From contig JALKBU010000193.1 in NCBI GenBank assembly GCA_023091735.1, forward strand, positions 1 through 62,936: a stretch of 62,936 nucleotides of DNA. Direction: 5' to 3'. The stretch's first letter is position 1; each line of letters begins with the position of its first letter. The position numbers were made by a program, and so were the translations under genes. Source of the DNA: Trichomonas tenax. Its lineage: Eukaryota > Parabasalia > Trichomonadida > Trichomonadidae. Of the stretch, positions 18,318 through 29,965 are shown piece by piece. Under the pieces are notes generated by a model. It searched no databases. It was not told the DNA's origin and saw only the letters and a program-made list of their open reading frames with translations.

Positions 18318-20582
18318 CAAAAAAATGAACAATAAAAATCCATATTCTGGATTGAAATAGGTTTAAAACATATAATAAAATAATTTTTATTAATTAGTTT
18401 TCCTTTATCAAAGCGATTTTTTATGAAATTAGGACAAAAACACCAATAAATAAGTAATTTGTCTCTGTTTTTGTGACAAATAATAGGATTTTACAAACAA
18501 AATGTCAAAATTTTATTCGACTAAAAAGTTTTAAAAATTGGAATCTGGAAAAATCTAAGATTATTTCCAAATTTGCATCCCTACTAGAATATTTCACAAA
18601 TCCATATTTTTGATATCTTTAAGCTATTAATATTTTGGAAAAATTTGTTAAGATAAATTTTATGTTGATCCTGAAAAACATTTAAAAGCAACAATATAAA
18701 GTACACGTTGATTTCTCATTTAAAAATAGAGAGAACCTCATTAAAATAAATGCAATATAATATAAAGTAGATGTATAGTGTATTGTTAAATTGCCATGAC
18801 TTGTTACAGTTCTCAGACAAGTTTTTGATGATTTTGTTCGATCATTCCTTAACAACAAAAGGTGCTGTTCATGGAAATGAAGAGGTGCAACTGGAGTGGT
18901 GGATATTTGCACAGTCAATGATAAACAAATCCGAGAAGATATCAAAATTAAAACATATTTTATCACAAAAATGAAAATTTGTCTATAAACACTATATTGC
19001 GGAGCATCTTTAGGAGATAAAAAGTCTCACTTTTTTCTCAATTGTTAATTAACAAATATTCATTTTATTTTGGAAAGAACTAAGCATGAAAATGGTCGGG
19101 CTTGTGGGTGGCCCCGATGAAAAATTTTGTGGTCTGTTGAAAGTGCTTAGCAGGAGAAAATTTTTGTGCTGATTTTATTATTAATAATTGCTATCAGAGA
19201 TAAAAAGATAGGTAATAGCATGATTTAAGTAAGCAGTTACATTTATATTTAGATGTATATTCGTTTTGAATATCATGACCACCAATATTTACCATATTCA
19301 TGGTTTTTAAATATATTTCGATTTTGAAAATTAAAGAAAGGAGATTGAAGATCGGTCAACATTAATAAGCACTATCTAGCACTCATCAATAGCTAGTGCC
19401 GCCACAAGGTTGTCGGTAAAACTACTAATCATTCTGTCCGAATCTTGGAGTAACTGTACTATTTGTCGTATAGAAATGAATTACCAGGGTGTGTCATGAT
19501 CATAGAGCTTTCGTCGCCACACTATTTCCGTTCTGAAGAGAAAATTTGCTCAATTTGCAACTAAATAGTATTTTGATTGGATATTTCTTCTATCTGCTAG
19601 CAATGCTGATATATGGAATGCTGTCGCCACCAACTTTTCAATCACATTGCCCAAATCCACCAAATTGAATGTGGCGGTTAAGCAGGGGCAGTGCACTGGG
19701 GTGACACTTATTTTGAGACGAAAATAATCGGCGAAACTTTTTTCGATGAAAGCCTATGACAACATTTTATCATCATTATTGTCAGTGTTATCATCGAGCT
19801 GCTTCATCCAGATGAAATGCAGAAAGGGACCAAGGCAATTATTCTTAAATTCCAAAGTTATTTCATAACATAATTTTTTTCTTCATTACCCATAGAAATA
19901 TCGCTCATGCTTCTACAAATGTATGCATTCTCATTCGATTCTCAACACATTCATAAAATAAGACCGACAATTTTACCTCCATTAGCATAATCATTTTTTA
20001 ACGACACAAAGTCTTCTTGTTGAATAATGAAAAGCAATGAAGAAATACAATATTCATTTTCGAAATCTTCCATTTGATTTCAATATTCAAAATCATATTT
20101 ACTTGCAAGTTTCGTGAAAAAACTATTTACTGTCAAGCTCCAATCTTATTTACAGATTGAATCAACAATTTTTTAAAAACAATTTTCAATTATTTTCTAA
20201 AACTATAAATTATCCTTTCATATGCTTTTCTTTTCTCCTTACGACTTTAAGAATCGATAAGCTATGATGTGCATCGTTATTTGAAGTTTTATTTTGAATT
20301 TCAAATTATGAAGCTAATCATACTGATGTTTTGGACAATATCAGCGGAGCTATATGACACCCTATAAGTGTTGAATTAGATGAGCTAGAATTAGACCTAT
20401 TCTTCAAGATTGCAGGGTCCCCCCTCGTTTTAATCAATGGTGGATTCATTGGTGGTAAAGCTGTCAGTTTTTGGTGGAACGTGGCTGCAATTTTGCGTAT
20501 TCTTTTCTATGCTTAGAAAAAACGGCATTTCGAGGTCCACAATTGCCAAAAATATGATGAGAAGTCGAAAAAATAACATCAT

Positions 20583-20798
20583 CAAGCACATGCTATTCAC
20601 ATACTCAGCACCACCTGAAAAGCACGTAAATGTTATCTCAGTTTGGCTTGATAGAGGGTTTACTCGTTAAAAATCGAAAAACTCAAAAAAGTCAACGGGA
20701 AAAAAAGCAATAATTTAACTTATTTAGTATTTCCATTAATTTTAATAAGAAATTGGTACTTTTCAGGGGGTGCTGAGTATGTGAATAGCATGTGCTTG
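20583..20798. repeat. 39-bp inverted repeat, 38/39 identical
   Basis: The left arm is 20583-20621 and the right arm 20760-20798. They are reverse complements with a single mismatch (T versus G in the TTTTCAGG(T/G)GGTGCTG part). The loop is 138 bp. This could be the end pair of a very short MITE-like insertion (216 bp) or a foldback element. Confidence 0.8.
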
Positions 20799-21335
20799 TA
20801 TATTTAACTTGAGGATCTCAATGCCTCCATGAGATTTCATCGAATTTTGACATGTAAAATAACGAAAGTCACCATTTTCGACATTTATTATCTGATATTT
20901 GTCATGTAAAGTTGAAAATTTGATATGTAATGTTACCAATGAGCAAATTTTGTGTGAACTTGAGGTTGCATAACGTTAGGTATACTCGATGTATGAGCAA
21001 AGGAATGACGTTTGACTCCCGCTCATAGCGTATTTTTTCTTTTCTATTTTTTGATTTTTCTAGGGGAACTCTAGAAAAATAAGCGAGCGAACGCTATAAT
21101 AGTGAGATGTATTTGTTATAATCATCAAAGAGATTCATAACAGAAGCCCATTAATGATTTGTAATGGGTTTCTGTTTGTAATCATATCTTGATTAAGTAA
21201 TATAAGATCATGAAACAGATTGCACCACTAGAATCAGAACCCCAAAAAAGCACGAAAATGTTTCATCAGATTCGTCCAGGAAGGGCTTTACTCGTTAAAA
21301 ATCGCAAAACTCAAAAAGGTCAACGAGAAAAAAAG
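20617..21335. repeat. dispersed direct repeat, two ~92-bp copies
   Basis: Copies at 20617-20707 and 21243-21335 share an AAAGCACG(T/A)AAATGTT start and a longer, closely matching 3' half beginning TTTACTCGTTAAAAATCG. In one frame both give LLVKNRKTQK(S/G)QREKK, so the conservation may reflect former coding sequence. The second copy lies right before the gene at 21400. The first begins inside the left arm of the inverted repeat. Confidence 0.65.
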
Positions 21336-21399
21336 TGGAGCCTTCTTAATCAATATAAAAGGAAGATAAAATTGTCAATTTTTTGACAAATTTATTTGC

Positions 21400-24123
21400 A
21401 TGTCACATGATTACGGAAATCCGATTCTGCCCCATTTAAAGGAAATTGGCCTACAAACATTCAAAATACCGAAGTTGGACCTCCCTCCTCTGAAACTCAA
21501 TTTGCTAACAGATGTTGTCAAAGAATATGCTGCAGCAAATTTCGATACGTTTTTCGAATCAAGAGAATCACTCATCACATGCCTCCAATTAATACAGCAG
21601 TTCTTTCAGTGTCTTCCCACTGAAATAGAGACATACAAGTCTTTGGAAATTTTTGTCCCTAAACTGTTCGGAAAGTCCGTTCTCGTAAATGATCTTAACA
21701 AATTGATTTTGTCTTTCTTTATATCATTATCCTCTGTCTTTAAATTGTACATCACCCCGCAATCAAATTCGTTAAGTGAAATCTTCATTGTCGCAACAAG
21801 CTTGTACAAGGAGCTCGCAAATCTCGCAGCGAAATCAGGGCTTGAAGATCAGACATATAAATATCTTTTTAACATCACAGTAGGACTCCTTGACTACTTG
21901 ATAGCGCATGACAGCGTTCCGATCAAAGATTCCATTAAAGAACAATACATTTCGAATCTAATTGACATCATGCTCGTCATTTCACTACAACACGACGATT
22001 TCTGGATCGATACGAAGAATATTTGGACACAATGGAACAAAAACTTTTTGTTCTTGAAGTGTTTGTGCGGACAAATGAAAGACATCATCAAAGCATACAT
22101 GGGATTTACTTTCTTCAAGAATAACCCACCATCTGCGAATTTCTCATTTTGCCTCAACGCTTTAACAAGAATTCTCGATATTTCTAAGATCCCACAGAGT
22201 ATTATCGGCCAGTTCGTCAACCCATTCACAGAAGTTGTTACAGACCTTAATAATCAAATAAGAGAACTCAGCCAAACAAAATTAGAGATTTTCTTCGCTC
22301 GCTTCCCGGTCTCCATCATCGCAGCCTACTTCATTGATAAAGGCCTCGATGTTTTGGGAACATATTCACCACCAGCTCTTATTAACGAAATTTTGAAATT
22401 AATCGCTCTCTGTGGATACACAAAGTCAACATATCCATTCATTGAGAGCTCCATCCAGATCCTCAATCAGACAATTCAGAATTTCGTCAAGCAATCAACA
22501 GTTAACACATCAGATAAGATCCAAATATTAAACAACACATATTTAGTTCCTTACATGGCTGTTTCAAGTTATGCACTCTGTGTAGGACAGGCATTCATGG
22601 ATGCTTTCACTGATTATCCAACAGTTCAAAAGATTTACGATTTCCTGACAAACCTTGTTTCCATCTCTTCTACACCACTCTTCAAGTTCTCGAGCAGGAA
22701 CGTCAACGTTCTTTGGGAGAATGCCAAGGCAAAGAGTGAGATGAATGCAATTCTTCCAGCTCTTCATCTTCTCTACACGTCGGGTACAGACGATGACTGC
22801 CCAGAAATATTCAATTCGATTTTCGACGAAATAGTTAAACTTCCAGATCAAACATTATCCGCGACATTGACATTATTGGCTTCACTTCCATATTCCAACA
22901 ACATTGATCGCGCCAAGAGATTCTTCATCCAGCAGAAGTTGAAGAATCTCGTTGAGGGCTGCCCAAGATCGAAATCAATCACTCCACTTCTCCTCATTGC
23001 TTTGATTGAAATCTCCGCGTTCTCAGAGGCATTAATCACAGGCCTACAGAAGAACAAGGAGCTTTTCGACAAGTATCCAGAATTGCTTTACCTTCTTTCT
23101 CAGGCCCGCCTGAAGAAGCTGAAGTATGAAGTCAGGAACTCGATCACTCCAGAATCAGACTCCTTCTTCATTGACGAGAAGATCTTCACCGTCATGGGAG
23201 GCGAAAATAACCATTATAACGTTATTATTCGTGATGCTGGTGGTGTATCAGTTCTTTCTCTCGATGAAATCCTTACAGACACAGACAAAAAGCCAACACT
23301 TGTTCAATTACCAGAAGGAAAGCCACCAGCTAAGACAGATTCATCACTTGTCAACATTGACATTGCAAACTCCCCAATGTTCATCCCATCAGATGATGTT
23401 CCACCACCAAAGGCAGCAAAGACACTCCAGATGAAGCCATTCGGTGAAGTTCCTCGCAATCCATGCAGACCACCAATTTTCGATGTTATCAGGTTGTTAG
23501 ACTTATATTCACGTAACGACCTTAAGATCTTCTCACGCGAGTCAAGACCGAACTTCGAGAAGCTCATTCTTGAACTTGATTCAGTTCCAGCTCTTCCAAC
23601 AATAGATGTTCCTGTTTACTATGTTGACCAGAATTCAAAGAAGATCGAAGTTGCAGAAAACGAGACAATTGTGAACTTCTTAACAGCATTCACTAAAGTT
23701 GAGCAAGAAAACGCAACTCGTTATTTGCTCCCAACAAACGCAGTCAGATTCAACTTCACAATGAAGAAGGTTGAAAGCCCAATCTGCATTGTCTTCAACA
23801 ACTCAGTTATGGACTTAAAGGCCGAGGCATTCGAGCCACTCAATCACAAAGTTATCCTCTCTGTTCAGCCACTCGGAGGATCCAACTTCAAGCTTGGTCT
23901 CGAGAGTTACTCTCTCGATACACCACTCTCGATCAGGATAGAGATCCCACAGATAGTTCACATCAGGAACATGGGATTCTTCCTTATCTACTACGGACAG
24001 ATATCACTCTCCGACAACTATGAGATCTACTGCCAGCAGGTGAAGAAGAGGAAGGAGATTATCAAGAAGGTCTCGGAGGGATTAGTATCACCATTAGATT
24101 TCTTGTGCGACTTACAAATGTAA
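21400..24123 (+). CDS. large helical protein with RalGAP-beta-like C-terminus
   Basis: The 907-residue protein is a helical solenoid for about 590 residues. It then has a low-complexity linker (about 640-700, PPPKAAKTLQM) and a C-terminal beta/alpha region. That C-terminal part contains IDVPVYYVDQNSKKI, FLIYYGQISLSDNYEIY and the final KRKEIIKKVSEGLVSP-LDFLCDL. This order resembles the degenerate Rap/Ran-GAP domain and tail of RalGAP-beta (helical repeats, then an inactive GAP fold, then R/K-rich helix). RalGAP-beta is the non-catalytic partner of RalGAP-alpha in animals. The likeness is by eye only; an unrelated vesicle-coat or GAP scaffold is possible. Codons in the second half are more biased than in the first. 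Confidence 0.45.
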   Translation: MSHDYGNPILPHLKEIGLQTFKIPKLDLPPLKLNLLTDVVKEYAAANFDTFFESRESLITCLQLIQQFFQCLPTEIETYKSLEIFVPKLFGKSVLVNDLNKLILSFFISLSSVFKLYITPQSNSLSEIFIVATSLYKELANLAAKSGLEDQTYKYLFNITVGLLDYLIAHDSVPIKDSIKEQYISNLIDIMLVISLQHDDFWIDTKNIWTQWNKNFLFLKCLCGQMKDIIKAYMGFTFFKNNPPSANFSFCLNALTRILDISKIPQSIIGQFVNPFTEVVTDLNNQIRELSQTKLEIFFARFPVSIIAAYFIDKGLDVLGTYSPPALINEILKLIALCGYTKSTYPFIESSIQILNQTIQNFVKQSTVNTSDKIQILNNTYLVPYMAVSSYALCVGQAFMDAFTDYPTVQKIYDFLTNLVSISSTPLFKFSSRNVNVLWENAKAKSEMNAILPALHLLYTSGTDDDCPEIFNSIFDEIVKLPDQTLSATLTLLASLPYSNNIDRAKRFFIQQKLKNLVEGCPRSKSITPLLLIALIEISAFSEALITGLQKNKELFDKYPELLYLLSQARLKKLKYEVRNSITPESDSFFIDEKIFTVMGGENNHYNVIIRDAGGVSVLSLDEILTDTDKKPTLVQLPEGKPPAKTDSSLVNIDIANSPMFIPSDDVPPPKAAKTLQMKPFGEVPRNPCRPPIFDVIRLLDLYSRNDLKIFSRESRPNFEKLILELDSVPALPTIDVPVYYVDQNSKKIEVAENETIVNFLTAFTKVEQENATRYLLPTNAVRFNFTMKKVESPICIVFNNSVMDLKAEAFEPLNHKVILSVQPLGGSNFKLGLESYSLDTPLSIRIEIPQIVHIRNMGFFLIYYGQISLSDNYEIYCQQVKKRKEIIKKVSEGLVSPLDFLCDLQM

Positions 24124-25777
24124 TTTTATTTATTTATTTTTATTCACTCACGTTTTATTTAAACATTTTGATTTTTCGTTTTTAAAATCATTACAACTCA
24201 TTATTGATCAATTTTGAAAAATCCAAAAAATAAACGATATTAAATGAGATTGAGCTTTATTGTTAAAATATAAGATTCAATTTTAAATTTTTAACATAAA
24301 CTTTGAATAATTAGAGCTAAATATGAAAAATTGGACAAAATATTCGCATCAATAGTGATCAATTGAGATTTTGGCTTATAGACGATAAAACAATATAGAG
24401 ATATACAATGTAATGACATTTACAATGATTTTAAATGTTAAATTCAAGGTTATAAACAATCAATTATCCAATTATAAAGGTACTTTGGCAGAATGTACGT
24501 TATTAAAAATCTCACTTTTTTGGCCTCGGCCGAAGTTGAGTTTTTCTGCCTCGGTGAGGATTCAAAAATAGGCTTTTCTATATGACACAGTCAAAAATAT
24601 AACTCAGCGAATTTATCATGGAATCAATTTAATTGCTCGAGACTAAAATAATTCACAAGATATTGCGATTTTTAAACTTTATTGGTTTCTAGCCTTGGCG
24701 TTACCAGTGGCTTTCTACAAGAGTATCTGGCGTCGGAATCCGTCTTGAAACCTACATGTTAAAATTCGAAAACTGTACCACAAAATTTTGCCGATTTTTT
24801 GGCTCCATCTTCTAAACACAGCTGCTACTAACATTCCGCTGATCACTCACAAATTTGTTAAGGGCCACTACAGAGGGTTTTTGAGATCCAATTATTATCT
24901 TCATGTTTTACGATAATTTATGCATATTTATAGAAATCAGTGTAATTTATATTGGTTTTTCGTTTCAATTACAGATATAAAACTATCAATATCTCCATTT
25001 AATATTTCATTCATAATGTTTTTATAAAATAATGTTCTTTTTCTTTGAGTAAATACTTCTACCTTTATAGTCATATCTAAAAAGAGCTTATCAACTCATT
25101 TTATGAATATGACATTTTTACATTTTTGAAAATATTGATATATTTAAGTGTTGTAGTCTAATTAGTCTGTTTTAATGAGAATGGATTTCTTTCTTTGTTC
25201 ATGATTTTTTGAAAATTGAAAAATCAAAATTGCCTATTTAATGGTAAAATTGCATTCATCATCTAAAATGTTTCAAAATTTATGATTTATTTTTTGCATA
25301 AATTTGTTTTTTAGTAAAATATCTAAATTGTAAAAATATTTTTCAAAAATTTGTTTAAATAATATTTACTTTTTCAAGATGAATAACTCAGTGAATCTCT
25401 GTACAGGTTATTTGATATCACAAAGTATACATCCTCATGGCCTGTACAACTTAAATCCTGAAGCTGATTGTAAAATAACAGCAAAAAAAATCCTAGGTAC
25501 CTTTTCCAATTATGTACAGACATAATATATCGCGATGATTAGAGAACAAAACGAACGGAAGCAGCGCTGCATGAAGATCTAAACAAGAAATGAACGATGA
25601 CAATGAAGGTTTATAAAAATTTTCACGCATTCAATTATCGACTGTTTTACATTGAAATGATTATTCAATTGAGAGCGTTCCAACGAAGACAGATTTGGCA
25701 CATTGTGGTGGTGTCAAACAGCGATAATTTCAAGGCTGTGTTCGTTGTACGATTAAAAAACACATCAAAAAGTTTTA
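24124..25777. other. 1.65-kb spacer
   Basis: AT-rich non-coding DNA between the RalGAP-like gene and the SPX transporter pseudogene. The frame at 25597-25827 overlaps the SPX start in a wrong phase and is a shadow. A slightly GC-richer stretch at about 24490-24890 has no frame or repeat I can interpret. Confidence 0.45.
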
Positions 25778-27853
25778 ATGAAGTTTGGAAAGCAGATCTG
25801 CTTTGTCGCAGTCAAGTCATGGTATGACAAGTATGCTGAATATAAGAGGTTCAAGAAGGTGGTCACTGAGGGCCGCGAGAAGCTTATGAAAACGGAGCTC
25901 TTTCTGCTGAGATAGACACGATGAAAGACTCATTTCTAGAGGACTTCTTCAAGCTGCTATACAAGAATTTGAATGTCGTCACTAGTTTCTATTCCGCGAA
26001 GTACGTGCAGTTCCAGGAGCTCATCGATGAGATCTTCATAGACATCGATGTTCACATGGAACTGTCTGAACTTTCCGAGGAATCAAAAAGTCATTTTTGA
26101 AGCGTGTTTATGGGATTACTCTCGAAGTTTATGAGTTGAGGACATTCCTCGATGTTAATCGTACTGCTGCCCAGAAAATTGTGAAGAAAGTAAAGAAAAA
26201 CTTTGGTTCCTCTAAATTTACTGAGGATTTCTTTATCAACGAGGCCGACATTTTCATCAACCTCCCTGACATCAACAACATCATTGCACAGCTCGAAGAT
26301 CAGTATGTGAAGACTTTGAGAGACATCTCTCCAACAAAGGACGACAGGCCGCGCCAAGAAATCGTCCTCGAACTTCACAACAAAGTCGATTCAACAATGG
26401 CTTGGAAGCAATCAATAGTCTTACAGGATATCGAGGCAGTTGATTTCAGGAAGTTACAGCTCTCACACGTCACACAGCCCATCAAAATCATTCCCCTCAT
26501 CATCGTTTTTTGTTTCTTCATTGCTGTCACTGCCAAACAGTTCTCATCAAAGTTAGCTTATCCTGCCCAAAAATCGATCAGAATCATCGGTTTCTGCGCC
26601 ATTTTGTGGGCAACAGGAGTGATTCCTCTTTGGGTAACATCAATTTCCATTCCTTTCATCGCGTGCGTTTTAAGAGTCTTTCCAAACTATTCCATCACTG
26701 ATGTCGGAACATACATCGAACAAGGAACAATGGATCCAATTGTCTTCTTGATCATTGATGGATTCACGATTGCTTCTGCATTGCATGTCACAGAAATGGA
26801 CAAAAGAGTTGCATCTTTTGCATTGAAGAAAGCTTCATCCAACTGCAGAGTTTTCTTGCTCTCGTGTTCGTTACTTAATATTTTCATCGCGATGTGTATT
26901 GGAAACATTACATCAACAATGATTGTTATCACATTAGTTACGCCAACACTCAGACAAATACCAAGAAATTCCAACTATGCACGTGCTATTATTCTTGCTA
27001 TTGCGGTTGGAGGTAATCTTGGTGGGATGACAACACCGTTATCATCGTTGCAGAATGCTGTTGCTACCCAATCTGTTTCAGAAGCTGCAGCAACATATGG
27101 ATTTAACACTAAGATTTCTTTCACAACATTCTTGGCAACAGCTGTCCCATTCACTATCATCTGTGCAATCATTGCCTGGGTTATCATCCAGATTAAGTAT
27201 CCTATTGATATCAAAGGAATTCCAACAATTCCAGAGTCTAAAACAGACTTTGGATGGCGCCAAATTTTCTTTCCATTGTTTCAGTCTGTGTCATCATTAT
27301 CTGGATTTGCCTTCCATTCGGTGCCGAAAACGTGTTCTTTGACCATGGTATTGTTGGATTCCTTCCACCATTGAAAGTTGCTGAACTTCCATGGAATGTT
27401 ATCTTTTTGTTAATGGGCGGCCAAGTTCTCTTTAAAATGGTGAAGCAGAGTGGCCTAATGGATGCTATATCATCTCTGATGACCAATTTGCTTGGAAACC
27501 AAACAATTTGGGTAACAATGCTAATTGTCAACATCTGTGTTTTGATCATCGATTTCTTCCTCACTCACAGCGTCTCCTGCTTGATCACAATGCCTATTGT
27601 TGCCAACTTCGCAGGCAAACGTGGTGGGCACATCGCTTTATTCTGCATGTGCGGCTGTATCGCGACAACGTCGAGTCAAGTAATGCCTGTTTCTTCCTTC
27701 CCTAACATGTGCAGTTTTTCGGTTACTGATGACACAAAGAAGGAATACTTCACAAGCGCAGAGTTCAGCAAATGGGGAATTACGATAGCATCGGTATTAT
27801 TCGCTTGCGTGATGACAATTTATTGTGGAATTGGAATTGCTTATGGACTATGA
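25778..27853 (+). pseudogene. SPX-domain SLC13/DASS anion (phosphate) transporter, broken by three frameshifts
   Basis: Four overlapping frames read as one gene. From ATG 25778 the SPX domain starts MKFGKQ...KSWYDKYAEYKRFKKVV and runs to TAG 25913. Phase shifts by -1 near 25890 (ENGALSAEIDTMKDSFLED...), again near 26090 (LKRVYGITLEVYELRTFL...AAQKIVKKVKKNF) and again near 27285. The membrane part has the SLC13 fold: about 11 hydrophobic segments, GNLGGMTTPLSSLQNA and, later, THSVSCLITMPIVANF. SPX-SLC13 proteins such as yeast Pho87/Pho90/Pho91 are low-affinity phosphate transporters gated by inositol polyphosphates. All three shifts lie near homopolymers, so sequencing errors must be excluded. 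Otherwise the copy is dead. Confidence 0.75.
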
Positions 27854-29965
27854 ATAAACACTTAAAATACACAACTGATTGACATTTTGAGTCTATTTAT
27901 CAACAACCCAAGGCCTAATCGACATATAACGAATATTGATAAAATTATTTCGATCAAAACATTGATTTCCCACGAAATATCGAATCTATTGACACTGATA
28001 TAATCAGAAATCACATAAAATCAATTTTATATTATTCTTATTTTACAGAAATTCTCGATGACAAAAAAGAAGGTGTGGCACTCTGAATACGCATTCTGGG
28101 GGCACCATTTTCTGGCACCAACATCAACGCCAGTACCTAATACCATAACTGATTTGGTTCGTGCACTAATGTTTAGCAGTTGAAAAATCATTATCTTATT
28201 TTTTTATCCTATCAATATTTTACATGCTACATATAAAAAATCACAAAAAGGACACTACTACATTACATCACAGACGATATTGGCTTTATTTATTTCATAT
28301 TGATCAAAATCAAACTTGAATCGACGAATATTACATATTGATATATTGGACCTCCAATATGTACCTGATACGAAGAACATGAAATGATGCGATAATAATA
28401 CATTGTCGCTAAAATATAATTCGAAAAAAATTATTCATCAAGTAATTCCAAATTGAAGACATGAATACAACTAACACGCTTATTTCAAACATGCTGGTTT
28501 GTTATATTCATTCATTTCACAACAAAATTTATCACATTTTTATTTCCTGTACTTAAATCCATTTTTGCATACATGCTCTTACAAAACGTATTATAGGTAA
28601 TAAATAAAAACAACATTTATCTCGAAAAATAAAAAAAAATTAAAGAATATTGCAAGCTATGAGAACCTCAATTGGGAGTTTCAACTAGCTGTGACACCAA
28701 CAGTATTTCTCAGATTGTTCAAAAAACTTGATGCCATAGCTCGAATTAGCTAATGATTTATTATCATCGCTTCAAAACCCAAAAAAATCACATCAAAAAA
28801 ATGATTTGTTCAAAAATTACATTTTTGTTGAATTATGAGCGAACCATTGGATAATATAAGCGATATAGATGCTGTATTGTAGTATATTTGAGCAAAATAA
28901 AATTGTGAGCAAAAAACGAACATCTCACAATTATTTTTTGATTTTAAGTGGAAAATATTACTAAGCACAATATGTAGAATACAAAAAGTGAGCAAAAAGG
29001 TTTTTAAAAGTTAATTTTGAAGGGTCTGGCCGGAGTTAATGCATATAATTGACAATGGATATGTATAGGGTATATACTGTTAATGCTATTTATCTAATTA
29101 TTTTTAAAAAATATTGCAAATTCAGAGTGCCACACCTTCTGATAAAAATCATAAAATTTACAATGAAAGAACAAGTTTTAAGTTTTAGAACTATTTAAAT
29201 GCTATTTACTGACATGCGAGCTATATAAATAATAAATAAAAAAGATATTATATTACTTAGATATTGATGAAATGTTAACCAAATGAAATAAGGTTCAGTT
29301 TATATTTTATTCAATAAGAACAATAAGGCATTTAGTTAATGAAAGTGCAAACGAATAAGGATCAGTCTACATTGATTATACCCAAAAAATAGAGGCTTGT
29401 TTGTGCTGTTAATTTGGGTGTTTGTATTTTCCATACATCAGAGGTTACAAGAGTACTACAAATACTTCATTATGAGTGATATATAACTGTCTGTATGTCG
29501 CTTTATGAATTAATCGAATTAATCGATTCAGCCAATATATAATCAACAAAACAATCCATAAATGCGCAAATCATTGAATTAAGTAGACACTTTGGAGGTA
29601 ATTTACATGTGCTGTTTGTGCCATACGAGCAAATTAGTTCAATTATTATTCATATACATTTTATAAGGTCTGTAGCATATAAACCAAGAAGTAGGTGATG
29701 AATACATATCAAATATACAATGATAAAGTCATACGGCGTAAAAATATTTTAAATATCAGAGTCAACAAAAAACTAAACTAACAGCGAATCTTATAGCAAA
29801 ACATAGAGTGGAAATAAAATACAAACAAATAAAAACACTGTCTGTTAACATTGTAAACGGTAAAAACTTAAAATGTAACTGTAATATACCATTCTAAGCT
29901 TGTTTTTAAAGTTTTGTAAAAGAATCAAAATCTGACAAATCATAAATAAAGAAAAAAACAATTTA
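27854..29965. other. 2.1-kb gene-free region containing a MITE-like insertion
   Basis: No gene is supported. Positions 28068-29140 form a candidate transposon bounded by inverted repeats. The flanks (27854-28067 and 29141-29965) are AT-rich and featureless apart from a lone TTTACATGTGC near 29606. Confidence 0.5.
28068..29140. mobile_element. MITE-like non-autonomous DNA transposon candidate, 21-bp terminal inverted repeats
   Basis: AGAAGGTGTGGCACTCTGAA plus T at 28068-28088 is the exact reverse complement of 29120-29140, a perfect 21-bp match 1.03 kb apart in DNA that has no other such similarity. The 1073-bp interval has no open frame of transposase length. I see no clear target-site duplication; flanking bases are AAAAA on the left and GATAA on the right. 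Perfect long inverted ends in gene-free DNA point to a DNA-transposon derivative, family unknown. Confidence 0.6.

Larger units (their letters stand above)
18333..21399. other. gene-poor 3-kb region with repeats
   Basis: No gene is supported here. It holds an inverted repeat (20583-20798), a direct repeat (20617-20707 and 21243-21335) and two far-upstream TGNCATGTAAA elements (20848-20858 and 20900-20910). An open frame at 18771-18974 (NCHDLLQFSDKFLMILFDHS) has protein-like composition and could be a remnant, but nothing supports it further. Frames around 20437-20670 run through the repeats. Degenerate mobile DNA is the likeliest content. Confidence 0.45.

Noticed and set aside
20437..20670. 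77-codon open frame (MVDSLVVKLSVFGG)
   Set aside because: It runs through one arm of the inverted repeat and one copy of the direct repeat, so it is better explained by those.
25597..25827. Open frame of 76 codons before the transporter
   Set aside because: It overlaps the true SPX start (25778) in a wrong phase.
28480..28495. ACTAACAC, resembling the branch/3' splice sequence of trichomonad introns
   Set aside because: It lies in gene-free DNA with no matching 5' splice site or split frame.
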